Shown piece by piece: positions 33,701 to 44,573 of a DNA stretch of 64,000 bases (its first letter is position 1; the number at the start of each line of letters is the position of its first letter). The stretch is from Platanthera guangdongensis (Eukaryota > Streptophyta > Magnoliopsida > Asparagales > Orchidaceae). The notes below the pieces were generated by a model. That model was not told the DNA's origin and did not search any database. It saw only the letters and a list, made by a program, of their open reading frames with translations. The DNA is taken from positions 22,686,208 to 22,750,207 of the forward strand of contig CM077151.1 of assembly GCA_039583875.1 (NCBI GenBank), given 5' to 3'. The translations under genes were made by a program, and so were the position numbers.

Positions 33701-34560
33701 AGACATTGATTGTTGTATTACTTTCTCACCTTCTACCTTTGTTGTGCAGGATCGGCAAACGCAGAATATCATTGGTAAGAGACGGCTGTCAAATGGGCTC
33801 TACCTCCTTGATGTCCCTCCTGCTCACTCTGTTATCTATACTAACGATTGACATCGTCGTTTTGGGCAGCTCCTATCCAGATTCTCGAGAAGACTCTTCT
33901 AGATGTCTCCCTACATGAGTTTTCTTATGAGTCTTTCATCTTTGGTAAACAACATCGTGTTTCTTTTCCTCCTACTTGTACTCGGAGTGATACTCAATTA
34001 TCATTTGCGCATTCTGATATCTAGGGACCTTATAAAACCCCTAGTATGTTTGGATATTGTTATTTTGTCACTTTTATTGATGAGCATTCATGTTTAACTT
34101 GGTTATACTTACTTCGGGATCGTGTGGCAGAGCGAAAAAATCATCATCTTCTTGATGTTACTTGATCCCTCATGCTTCAAATGCAAGTTCCTAATCGTTT
34201 TTGGAACTTTGATGTCTCTGTGGTATGTTACATCATCAATCGCATGCCCTCTTCTATGCTCGACTATGCCACTCTGTTTAGTCTTCTTTTTTTGTCCCAA
34301 TCCATGTTTACTCTCATGCCTCGTGTATTTGGTTGTACAAGCCATGTCCACAATCATGGTCAGATCACAGATAAGTTTGCTCCTCGGGCCAGCAAATGTA
34401 TGTTTCTCGGGTACTCTCGGGCCCAGAAAGGTTATGTGTGTTATTCCCCAACTATTGATAAAGTAGTTGTCTCTGCCGATGTCACCTTTCAGGAGGCTCA
34501 ACCATTCTATAACTCATCCTCTGCCACCACTCCTCTCTCCCCTTCCATTCCTCGTCCGAC
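33701..34560 (+). pseudogene. Integrase of copia A with core deletion
   Basis: FVVQDRQTQNIIGKRRLSNG (33740-33800) and the GAG-pre-integrase part lead to TFIDEHSCLTWLYLLRDR (34070-34118). This is followed immediately by VAERKNHHLLDV (34119-34155). The segment normally between them, with the second catalytic Asp and catalytic Glu, is missing compared with copias C and D, so an internal deletion removed the active site. The C-terminal part (FWNFDVSVVCYIINRMPSSM, KCMFLGYSRAQKGYVCYSP) is open to about 34915. Confidence 0.88.
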
Positions 34561-35150
34561 TGTTCCAGCCACGTCTTCTCTACCACCTCTTCTTCCCACT
34601 CCTCTTCTGGCACCGGTTCCACCTCCGCCACTGAAACCACCTCTTCTTCGTGTCTACACTCATCGTACCCCGATCTCTGGAGCTCTACAACAGCCTTCTT
34701 TCACCAGTGCTATCTCGCAGACTGACGATCCAGCATCAACATCTACTGCTCACCCCACGGCCAATTATGTTTCTCTGCATCGCTTTTCTCCATCTCTACG
34801 CAAGTTTGCTCTCTCCTCCTCCATTTCTGTTTCTAACTCAGTGCATGAGGCTCTTCTACATCCCGAGTGGCGTGCGGCCATGAATGAGGAAATGACTGCT
34901 CTTTGGTCTAACTAGACTTGGGATATGGTTCCTCTTTCTCCCGGACATTCGTGTGTCAGTTGCAAGTGGGTCTTTGTTATAAAACATGCTTCGGATGGGA
35001 CAGACGACCGGGTAAAGGCACGTCTTGTGGCTCGGGGATTCACTCAACAACAGGGACTTGATTATGATGAAACTTTTTCTCCCGTTGCCAAGTTGAACTC
35101 TGTTCGGGTACTGATCTCCTCGATTGTGCATCGTCAATGACCTCTCCATT
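34561..35150 (+). pseudogene. Linker and RT start of copia A
   Basis: A Pro/Ser-rich linker (34520-34800) is followed by HPEWRAAMNEEMTALWSN and, after a TAG at 34914, WDMVPLSPG, SCKWVFVIKHASDG and ARLVARGFTQQQGLDYDETF. RT breaks off at PLH*LD (35140-35158), where the hAT element starts, and continues at 43206 (LDIKN). Confidence 0.9.
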
Positions 35151-35158
35151 AGCTGGAT

Positions 35159-35280
35159 CATTCTTGTCTCGGCGTCAAGGCGAACCAAGGCGAGCGCTGG
35201 GCGCCTTGACGCTTAGGCGTCATGGCGGACGCCTAGGCGACACTAAGGCGAGCAAGTCGCAAGGCGCCATTTTTTTTTTT
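35159..35280. repeat. Left terminal inverted repeat and GGCG-rich subterminus
   Basis: CATTCTTGTCTCGGCGTCAA starts the element. Many GGCG-containing short palindromes follow (GGACGCCTAGGCGACAC, CTTGACGCTTAGGCGTC) up to 35262, then a T-run and A-run (35263-35290). The right end mirrors this (43125-43200, GCCTAGGCGACGCCTAGGCG). These are plausible transposase binding clusters (inference). Confidence 0.85.
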
Positions 35281-35298
35281 TTAAAAAAAAGCAGCCTA

Positions 35299-35680
35299 TC
35301 GACTGCGGTTATTATAATAACCGCAGTCTATACTATCGACTGCGGTTATTAAAATAACCGCAGTTTATAGTATACATTCTATATACTGCGGTTGTATAAT
35401 ACCCGCAGTGTATAGTATACATGCTATAGACTGCGGTTTTATAATAACCGCAGTCGATAGTACACATATTATCGACAACGGTTGTTTAATAACCGCAGTA
35501 TATGTTATATATACTGCGGTTAATAGAATAACCGCAGTATATATTTATTGACCATCGACTGCGGTTATTATAATAACCGCAGTCGATAGTCATATATAGA
35601 CAGCGGTTACAAAAATAACCGCAGTCTATAGTATGCCTGCCAATCTTTAGACTGCGGTTATTATAATAACCGCAGTCTAC
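35299..35680. repeat. Left subterminal palindrome array (9 units)
   Basis: Nine near-perfect palindromes of 23-24 bp, consensus CTGCGGTTATTATAATAACCGCAG, spaced about 45 bp apart by AT-rich linkers that often read TATAGTATACAT. The fifth and eighth units have a changed left arm (CAACGG, CAGCGG). Each can form a hairpin or bind a dimeric protein. The same motif fills the other end. Confidence 0.95.
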
Positions 35681-36214
35681 AGCTCCTTTTTTTTTTAAAA
35701 TAAATTGTTTACCAATTACAAACACAGCTGGAGATTTTTTTGTTCTTCATAGCAGACTAGCAGTTAGCAGTTAGCAGTAAGCAACTAAGCATAGCAGTTA
35801 GCACTTAGCAACTAAGTATAGCTTCTGAATGATCATATGACAAGAAGTAGGCAAGTAGCAACTAGCAACTAGCAAGCACAAATGTTCCAAGTTCCAAGTT
35901 CCAACTACCAAAATCATGTATTCTGTATTCATGAATCATGAATTCATGATATCTCAAATCCTCAATTCTCAAACATCAATACATTCATACAATCATACCT
36001 ATGACCTATCTCAAATTCTCAATTCTCAAATACCATGAAGCAGTAAGCATGTAACAGTAAGAAAAAACAGTGGCAATCATCTATCAATGGTCAAGACTCA
36101 AGAGTCAAGACTCAAGACAAACTTCAGAGAAAGCAATAACAAAAAAGGGAACACAAAAATAGCATATTAGCATGAATAATATTTTTAACATTAACTTTAA
36201 ATAATCATACAAGG
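35681..36214. other. AT-rich 3' flank of transposase gene
   Basis: Contains AGCAGTTAGCAGTTAGCAG-type short repeats (35750-35820, extending loosely to 35875) and ATCTCAAATYCTCAATTCTC repeats (35950-36030). No coding frame. It probably carries the 3' UTR and terminator of the transposase gene. Confidence 0.5.
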
Positions 36215-38889
36215 TCAACTAGAATCATCATCTAGTAAGTCGTCATTGACATTGCAGGTGTTTGGTTGGATGGAGGTACTCGGCATTTGCCCATAATTAT
36301 CATAAATATCTTCATCATCACTGGCAACTACAAAATGATCTAAATCTTCATCCCCTTGAGCTATTAGTTCATTTATTTGAAGATTAGTTCCAACTCCACT
36401 TCGTAAATTTCGAGCCCCAGTTCCAAGAGCTCTCTCTACAGCATCCCATGTGAGATTATCATCATCAAAAACTAGAGCTTCCTCTGGTTTGTTCACCATC
36501 CACTCACTACTCCAGTCGAGCTCATCAAGCACCAAAGGATTGTAATTTCTTCCCTTTTCACGTCTGTCTTGGAATCGTGCTTGTAGACGCCGATTATATT
36601 GGATGTATACAAGATCACTAAGCCTTTGATGTTCCAATCTATTTCTTTTTTTTGTGTGAATCTGAATCAAGATAATTTCAAACTTATTGGTAAATTATTA
36701 AAATAAAAATATTAAAATTTTTATTGAATATTTGTATACTTAGATTACTTACAAACTCAAAAGTACTCCAATTGCGCTCACAACTAGAAGAAGAACAACA
36801 TAAGCCAATTATGCGCAATGCTACCTTTGTAAGGTCAACATTTGGTCCTCCATGTGCACCCCACCAGTCCACTATTCATTTAAGACAGATATAAATTGTT
36901 TGACATATAAATAAATTAAGAAAAAATAAAATGTAAACAATACTTACTTGGATTTAAGGTGGTTCGTTGCCTAATAGTCATAGGCTTTCCAAAACTATTT
37001 CAAGATGCTTTGTAGTTAGTACCTTGCTCGGCAATCTTGTCTTGCAATTCTTGATCGGGCACTAGTCTTGCAATAACATCATTGAAAGCATCTTGAAATT
37101 TCCAGGCATCATCATTATTTTGTTCCTCATATTCAAAATATTTGCCTGGATTTAGAAACAAAGCCGCCCTATACAACTTTTGCTCCATTTGATTTGTCCA
37201 TCTATTTTCAACAATCTCAATAACCTTTTTAAATAATCTTTCTTTGTTATCAAAATGTTGTTTGATCTTTTGTTTGGCTTCTTCCATTGCAGCATATACT
37301 TCAGGCATAGCCGGCCTTTCATCTCCATCTACTAATCGCAAAACTGCAATCAGTGGTTTTCCCCCTTTTAGGCAATCTCTTACTCCATTCCAAAAATTGG
37401 TTGAAAGTATTATTTCAACAATCTGTTTTCCGGCTTCAGTTTTTGCCAAATTAGCGGCATTCCACGAGGGCGACACAAAGAATAATTTCAGCTTCTCCTC
37501 ATGCTTAAGCACACTTTGTAGAGTAAGGAATGATGTTGCAAATCTAGTTACTGAATGCCTAACTAGATCACCGCCTATAGTAGTCCTTATTGCATCAAGT
37601 AAACGAGTGTGTCTGTAGATGAAATTTGTAATCATTCTTGCCTTTCTTATCACTGTTTTGTTCTGTTGTAGCTTGTCTATATCCTCTAGCATTAGATCAA
37701 TGCAATGAGCTGCACAAGGAGTCCAGAATAATGTAGGTCTTTTTTCCATTAAAATTTTACCAGCTGCCTTGTAATTAGAAGCATTGTCAGTCACCACCTG
37801 CAGAGTGCAGACATTTGTAATTATTGAAAGTTGTAGAGTGTAGACTATTAAACTTGTATTTGAAAATTACTAAATTAATGAAACCAAAAAAATTACCTGA
37901 ACAACACACTCTGCTCCTATCTCTCTAATCTTACTATCAAGCAAATCTGATAACATTGTGGCATCTTGAATATGACTGGATGCATCTACGGAACTCATAA
38001 AATAGGATCCTTCTGGACAGTTGACTAGGAAATTGATCAAATGTCTCCCTCTCCTGTCTGTCCAACCATCTGACATAAGTGTGCAACCATATCTTCTCCA
38101 GTACGCTTGATAGTTTGTCTTCATCTCCATGACTTTATCTTTTGTATTTTTTAACAATGGGACTCTCAAATCATGATAACTAGGGCCTTTATAACCAGGC
38201 CCATACTGTCCAACTGCTTCAAGCATGACTTCAAAACTTCGTGCCTTTGCGGCATTGAATGGAATTCCACATTCATAGAACCAATCAGCAACATAACTAT
38301 CAACTCTCTTTTTCTCTTCAGGTGTTCTAAAACATCTCTCGATAGTAGTTTGTGCAGGACCTTTTGCACGTCTATCATCTACTACATCTTCAGGAGCACG
38401 CCTCACATGAGCATCCATAGGCCCCCTTTTTTGTGGCAAGTGAATTACTTTCCTTTTTTTGGCACTTGTCCCAGAACTTGGGACAAATGACGTTTTAGCT
38501 GTAGATAATGTCGGGGATACATTTTGTGACCCCGTTGGTTCTCTTTCTTGGTCACTCTCATTGTCATCATCAACAGTCAGATGCACATTGTCCTTTTTTT
38601 TAGCATTTAAAGCTGAATACATCTCAGCTGCTATTTCAGAAGTAGTCTTCAAACACTTGGATACATCTCCATACCCGCCACATAAGTGTTGCTTCAACCT
38701 TTTGATACCACCCTTTATCAATCTACCACACAAATTACATTTAACTGTATTTTTATCTTCTAGGTTGGGCCAATGACCATACTTCCAACCAGGATCATTT
38801 GACTTTGCTTTTCGTTTAGGATCCGTTTTTGGATCAAGGTCATTGCTACCAATGGATGGAGCAAGAGTGTTGGTGTTTTGGTCTTCCAT
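36215..38889 (-). pseudogene. hAT transposase (BED, DUF659, hAT dimerisation), 4 exons
   Basis: Exon 1 (38889-37897) starts MEDQNTNTLA. It has a BED zinc finger (WKYGHWPNLEDKNTVKCNLC, then LKQHLCGG) and DUF659 with LMSDGWTDRRGRHLINFLV, where D is the likely first catalytic Asp. Exon 2 (37797-36948) starts VVTDNASNYK with the likely second Asp, then PCAAHCIDLMLEDI and FATSFLTLQSVL. Exon 3 (36871-36753) is DWWGAHGGPNVDLTKVALRI and SSSSCERNWSTFEF, the hAT dimerisation motif. Exon 4 (36661-36215) is HTKKRNRLEHQRLSDLVYIQ to an acidic tail. All introns are GT-AG and keep frame. About 800 residues, normal for the family. A TGA at 37000-37002 in exon 2 interrupts it; otherwise it looks intact. It would cut and paste the element. 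Confidence 0.9.
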
Positions 38890-39184
38890 CTTTCACAAAC
38901 AGGACCTATAGATTGCAGAGTTAGGTCGGGACAATGAAATAAATAACGGCTAAAGAAATCATCAGTCATCACAATGAACAATTTAAAGAACTCATCACTC
39001 ATCAGTCATCACAATGAACAATTTAAAGAACTCTAAAAGACATGCTCATTTAGAAATTAGAAGAGTCAACAAGACCATAAGATCATCAGTTCATCACTAT
39101 AGAGTATAGACAAGACACTACATGATAAATCTAGCAATACAAAAATACATTTGTCATGTACTCATGTGTCAATCAAATCATGAT
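38890..39184. other. Spacer between the two hAT genes
   Basis: Holds a 41-bp tandem duplication (CATCAGTCATCACAATGAAC, at about 38960 and 39001). It should contain the transposase promoter and the end of the Ulp1 gene transcript. No frames of note. Confidence 0.5.
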
Positions 39185-42173
39185 TCATGAAACACAATAA
39201 GTGATTATATAATGACAAATCATATTTCTAATATTATCTATTTTCTCCTGCGAAAATTGTGTCACTCCATGATAGATCTGCAATAAAACAAAATGGTTAA
39301 AATCAATTCAACATAATTATTACCAATCTACATGCACTAGACAGTAACGTCACATACCTTTATCAATGATGACATTGGCCTAGTTTTAAGAGCATCAACT
39401 ATATCAATCATGTAGCACATGATATAATAGCCACATTGAATACTATCTGGTTGTTTTGGGCACTACACAGTAACATAAATAAAAAATTGGTAAGTATTTT
39501 AATTTTTAATTACAAAGGTTTAAATTATAATACATACTCATATATGCTATACATCTAAAACTTACCGGAATCAACTTTGTAAGTTTTATTTTTTTTAAAC
39601 TGGTACGCTGCTCTTTTGCTAAATCTTTTAATGCTCTTCATAAAATAAAAAAAGAATAAGTTTATAGTAAAATGTAAACAACTAGGAAAGTAAGTAAATA
39701 ACACATTAATAAACTTACTTTGTAATGACATTCTTAATATCATCACGAATGTCATTATTTAAGGGATCAAGCCAATAAACTGTATAATTATTATAATCAA
39801 TAATAGCCAACATCCAATGTTCCCTGTGAAACAAATGAAATAATTAATAACTTAATTAGAATAAAAAATAGTAATAATCATTGATATTTGATACAAAGAT
39901 TTTTCATACTTACAATCTATTATAGGACACAAATAATAAAGAATCTGATTGGAGTTGACTAAGCGTCCTAAGCCTGATTTTTAAATCTTCAACTCGTGTT
40001 TTTAAATGTTCTTTGGCATAGTCATCATTAATAGCAAAAATGGAATGTGGATTATGAAAATATACACCAGTATTGTATGTAAATTCCTTTAATTGTGAGT
40101 CTATGTACCTGCAAAAACATGTAAATTCAAAATCAATTTATATATTAATAAAAATTCTTACTTTTATAATATTTGATACTCAGTAGTCAGATGCACAATA
40201 CTCACCCAATACATGCTAATATGATGTTAGCTCCAATCATTTTCATATTTAAAAAATCATACAACTCTGAATTTTCAAAGTACGTACATGTTGATTCAAC
40301 ACTCCCAAATACTGTTGAATCTAACATTAGAGATATTATTTTATCTTCATTCTCCATCTTACTTATAAAACTGGGCAAGATATCAATGAATTCATTTGTA
40401 GCCTGTGGAAATAAAAGAATTAATATTGTGGAATGTGGACATCAATATTGAATTCATTGATTACATAAAAGTCAAAAAAAATATTATAAATTATAATACC
40501 GTGCAAGCTAATTGTTCATGTCTACTCTGACTACTCTCAGGTTCATGTGACCTGGATTCGTACTCCGGCTGAGACTGAGAAACCAAAAAGTAACAAAAAA
40601 TAATTAATTACCTGCGCAACAAAAAGAGAAGACAACATTTCATAAAAGTATAAATATTTAAAGTTTAAACATAATAATACTCGTGCAACTGGAAGTGCAG
40701 CACTTGTTCCAGTTCTAGGACTGAACATGCGCATAAGCTCTTCAATTTGATTCTTCACAGTGCTAATCTCGGCTTGTTGCGCTTCTTCTTTTTGGCTCCA
40801 TAATTTTTGTTGCGCTTGTTCTCTTTGGATCCATAATTCTTGTTGCTCTTGTTCTTTTTGGATCCATAATTCTTGTTGCTGGCTCAATCTTTCTTGTACT
40901 ATAGCTTCAACATCTTCAATACGAGCTATTGGTGTTGGTGTCCTATCACTCCGCCTATCATTTTTGAAAAATCTTGTAATGGTGGAAAACTTGTCACCAG
41001 CTCTAACTCTGCCCGGATGTTCTTGGCCTAAAACAGATGCAAGGATGTCATTTCTTCCCTGTGACACTGTTTCAGCACTCCGGGACTCTTGGCTCGACAA
41101 CTCGTCCTAAACAAAAGTAATAAATATTTGAAGTTGGAACAGAATTGCAGATACGAAAATATACTTCTCAAGAAATATTACTATCGATAATTTACAAATG
41201 ATGAAATGATTCATTTACACTTACCATTTTAGATGCCAATTCAGCTGCATCTTTACTAATGTATTCACCCGTCTTTCTTTTATGACCGGCTTTCCATAAC
41301 TCCGCACGTGAAATTGGTGCAGCTTCACCTTGTTCAATCTTGACAAAAAAATGAAAATAAATTATCATACAAATAATTAAGAAACCAAATTTTAAAATAC
41401 AAAAAACGGAAGAGAAGTAGAGAGATAATACCATTCTTTTTTCTAATCCAGAATAACCCATTCTGGAAGTAGTATGAAAGGCCTTTCGTGTTTTTGCTCT
41501 CTCAGTATTAACCTTACTTTTCTCCTACAAAAATAAATGTGTTAATACTTAATTTGGTTATAAGTTATAAAGTTAAAAAATGATATAAACATTGAATTTA
41601 ATAAGAAGTTAAGAACACAACCATATATTCTGTAGTAGTGCGATGGTCGACAAAAACTCTCCAGTCTTCGGCAGTAATAAAACTATATTTGACAGGAACA
41701 TTGTATCGATGCTCCAAATCAACATTTTTTACATAATTGACAAAAAGTTTGGATTTCCAAGTCCTCCAACTTTCACCCATGCTTTTCATTATTGCCTTGT
41801 AATGACCATCAATATTATCAAAAAATATCTGAAAATAATAGAAAATATCACTTAAAAAGTAACTAAAACACCAAAGATATGTAATCACTAATCACTCATA
41901 AGTCATAACAAGGTTACGTACATTTAATTCTGCCCATATGTGATCTTTAATTTGTTTATCAACATCCCTCCATGCAACATATGTAATTGGCACATAACAC
42001 TTCACAAGAGATCACATCAAACTCATCAATTTATTTGTTTCAGGACCGGGAATAATGCGGCCATCATCACGGAAAGAAATAATAAGCTTCCTCCCCTCTA
42101 GCCTAAGCTTATTAAGTTCATTCATTTTCGTGAAGCCTCTTGTTGACCTCGATGAAGCTCCCTTGTCCGACAT
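39185..42173 (-). pseudogene. Transposase_24-like/Ulp1 protease gene, 12 exons
   Basis: ATG at 42173 (MSDKGASSRSTRGFTKMNEL). By eye, exons are 42173-41922, 41828-41622, 41524-41432, 41338-41225, 41106-40681, 40577-40500, 40402-40206, 40108-39914, 39823-39719, 39635-39566, 39462-39358 and 39277-39185; nearly all junctions are clear GT-AG. The N-terminal half (ITAEDWRVFVDHRTTTEYM, GYSGLEKRM, AELWKAGHKRKTGEYISKDA, and a Gln/Glu-rich coiled coil ELWIQKEQEQQ) matches the plant transposase family Transposase_24. The C-terminal half is a Ulp1/C48 protease: His in EHWMLAII, Asp in VYWLDPLNND, Gln and Cys in QPDSIQCGYY. One TGA (42012-42014) interrupts exon 1. Role in transposition is unknown; such proteases elsewhere remove SUMO-like tags. 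Confidence 0.85.
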
Positions 42174-42648
42174 TTTCCTGTAAAACCCTAAAAAAAACCT
42201 AAACCATACAAAAAACCTAAACAAAATTCATACAAAACCGCAATGATATTGAGCAACTAGTTATTAGTTAGTAGTTAGTAGTTACTAGTTACTACTTACT
42301 ACCACACAATGTTTATACATGTATAAATGTATAAATGTATAAATGTTTAACAAGGTTCCTAAGGAGGTTTAGACATGTATAAATGTATAATAATAATAAA
42401 CACACAATGCTTAGCAAAGAGCAAAGAGATCAAAAGTTCAAAAACCGAGAAAAGGTATTAAGAAATAGTATACCTAAGTGAGAATATTAGTTTTGTCGAA
42501 GAAGAATCGTTCGAAGCAAAGGAGAGCAGCAACTTGAACAAAATCGCCTTTAGGGTTTCTCGCAAAGCGCAGGGACTGTAAAAAGAAGAACCAAAAACAC
42601 GGGGAAACAAAAGATTTTTACGGCTCGGGGTTAAAAAAAGATAGAGAC
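42174..42648. other. 5' region of the Ulp1 gene
   Basis: AT-rich with short repeats GTTAGTAGTTA (42263-42300) and ATGTATAAATGTATAAATG (42318-42345, again near 42373). It is expected to hold the promoter and 5' UTR. TATA-like tracts are too common to choose one. Confidence 0.4.
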
Positions 42649-43099
42649 GACTGCGGTTTCTATATAAACCGCAGTCTATACTACATTCCACTGCGGTTAT
42701 TATACCGACCGCAGTCTATTCTCTGCAAGGAATCGACTGCGGTTTGAACATAACCGCAGTCTATATTACATTCCACTGCGGTTATTGTACCAACCGCAGT
42801 CTATTCTCTGGAATGAATAGACTGCGGTTGGTATAATAACCGCAGTCGATATGAGAATGGACTGCGGTTTCTACAACCGCAGTCTAATCTCTGGAAGGAA
42901 TGGACTGCGGTTTGAAAAGAACCATAGTCGGTGTGAGAATGGACTGCGGTTTATACAATACCCGCAGTTTATAGTAGCATAGACTGCGGTTTATATCACA
43001 ACCGCAGTCTATTCTAAACTACACTGCGGTTATTATACAAACCGCAGTATATGCTCGGTTTCATACAATAGACTGCGGTTTATATATAAACCGCAGTCT
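42649..43099. repeat. Right subterminal palindrome array (11 units)
   Basis: Eleven units of the CTGCGGTT ... AACCGCAG palindrome. Loops vary (TCTATATA, ATTATACCG, TGAACAT and others). Linkers commonly read CTATTCTCTGGAAKGAAT, unlike the left array's linkers. Unit 7 has lost its right arm (GAACCATAG). Together with the left array it defines the element's subtermini. Confidence 0.95.
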
Positions 43100-43205
43100 A
43101 TTCCCATATTTTTTGTAAAAAAAAAAGGCGTCAAACGCCTTGTTTACAATTGGGCGCCGTGACGCCTAGGCGACGCCTAGGCGACGCCATGACAAGAATG
43201 AGCTG

Positions 43206-44382
43206 GATATTAAAAATGTCTTTTTGAATGACGATCTTTAAGAAATAGTCTACATGCATCAACCTCCCGGGTTTGAGACCACGGGCGATTCTTGTGTATG
43301 TCATCTTCGAAAACCTATTTATGGTCTCAAACAATCTCTCAAGGCTTGATTTGAAAATTTTAGTAAGGTTGTTCGTGACGTTGGATTCAAGCGGTGCTCG
43401 GCTGATTTCTCTCTCTTCACTCGTCATCAATCAACTACGACTGTCATTCTCCTGGTTTATGTGGATGATATCTTGATTACTAGTGATGACACCACAGGAA
43501 TACAGAAAATCAAGCAACACTTGAACTCCGTTTTTCAAACAAAAGATCTGGGGGCTCTCAGGTACTTTCTTGAACTTGAGGTTACAAGACGGTCTGATGG
43601 TCTTGTTCTGTCACAACGAAAGTATTGCCTTGATCTTCTCTACGATGCTGGCTACTTTGGGTGTAAACATGTGGAAACTCCGATGGATATCAACCACAAG
43701 TTATGTGCTCATGGGTCTTACTTTGATTCCCTACTTACAAACACTGCGTATTATCGGCGTCTTGTGAGAAAACTGATATACCTAACAATTACAAGACCTG
43801 ATATTTCGTTTGTTGTTGGAATGGTCAGCTAATTTATGCATGCTCTTCGAAGTTCTCATCTCCAGGCAGTAGAATGTATCCTTAGATATTTGAATATAGC
43901 TCCTCGACAAGGATTGGTATATAAGTCATCCTCCTCTCTATCTCTTATTGCATACTCAGATGCGGACTGCGCGGGCTCCCTGGATGATCGACGTACCTAC
44001 TTTGTGGTAATCTTATCACTTGGCGTAGTAAGAAGTTAGAGTTGAAGCTGAGTATCATGCAATGACAGTCATTGTATCTGAACTCACCTGGCTTAAGGGT
44101 CTACTTGGTGATTTGGGGGTCACTTTATCCTCACCAGCAACCTTGTTTTGCGATAGTCAGGCTGCAATTCACATTGTAAAGAATCTTGTGTTTCATGAGC
44201 GGACCAAGCACATTGAAGTTGACTGTCATTTCGTTCGTGAAAAGATTCAATTAAAGAAGTTAGATCTGGAGCGTGCTCCTGCGTCAGGACAAGTTGCTGA
44301 CATTTTCACCAAGGCACTACCACGACAAATGTACCATCAATTATTATCCAAGCTTGATGCATATGACTTGTACGCTACAGCA
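43206..44382 (+). pseudogene. RT and RNase H of copia A (after hAT)
   Basis: Continues LDIKN from 43206. [14 protein letters not shown] (43253), YGLKQSL, then LLVYVDDILITSDDTTGIQ (43450-43506, catalytic YVDD), FLELEVTRRSDGLVLSQRKY, and TRPDISFVVGMVS then TAA at 43829. RNase H has YSDADCAGSLDDRRT (43954-43998) but lacks the usual ~35 residues that follow, resuming at [33 protein letters not shown] and [18 protein letters not shown] end it. [20 protein letters not shown] is at 44300. Dead through stops and a deletion. Confidence 0.9.
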
Positions 44383-44391
44383 TGCGGGGAG
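44383..44391 (+). promoter_or_regulatory. Polypurine tract of copia A
   Basis: GCGGGGAG directly before the 3' LTR, in the same position as in copias C and D. Confidence 0.8.
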
Positions 44392-44573
44392 TGTTAGAGA
44401 ATACTAGGAGAAATGATGCATTGATCCATTAATATGGCTCATGTAAGATTTAGTGTTTAGTCTCACATTATTTTTATAGATGAGTCCTCCTCTCCTCTCT
44501 CATATATAGTTGTACTCATACTTGTATTTTTGCATTCAAGAAGTATATACAAGGTTTGAACCACCTTTCTACA
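44392..44573 (+). repeat. 3' LTR of copia A (182 bp)
   Basis: TGTTAGAGAATA ... CCTTTCTACA, same length as the 5' copy with about 12 differences by eye. TTCTT follows. Confidence 0.95.

Larger units (their letters stand above)
35159..43200 (-). mobile_element. hAT-superfamily DNA transposon with two genes
   Basis: 8,042 bp flanked by the 8-bp duplication AGCTGGAT (35151-35158 and 43201-43208), the hAT hallmark. The ends are inverted repeats: CATTCTTGTC perfect for 10 bases, then GGCGTC after two mismatches. Subterminal GGCGTC/GCCTAGGCG clusters and long palindrome arrays follow at both ends. Inside, both on the minus strand, are a BED/DUF659/hAT-C transposase gene (38889-36215) and an upstream Transposase_24/Ulp1 gene (42173-39185). 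Removing it restores the copia A RT frame. Each gene has an internal TGA, so it is probably inactive now. Confidence 0.93.
17175..44573 (+). mobile_element. Ty1/copia element A, carrying all inner insertions
   Basis: Its two 182-bp LTRs (17175-17356 and 44392-44573) are flanked by identical TTCTT (17170-17174 and 44574-44578), so they belong to one element although 27 kb apart. By eye the LTRs differ at about 12 of 182 sites, mostly transitions. Removing the inserts leaves leader, gag (20630-20745 plus 32563-33440), protease, integrase, RT (34856-35150 plus 43206 onward) and RNase H in normal copia order, about 5 kb. Primer site TGGTATCAGAG is at 17357. The element has stops, frameshifts and an integrase core deletion. 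Confidence 0.92.

Noticed and set aside
39185..42173. Separate CACTA element inside the hAT
   Set aside because: No CACTA-type ends or 3-bp duplication seen; the palindrome arrays and the GGCG clusters at both outer ends match each other, so one element is simpler.
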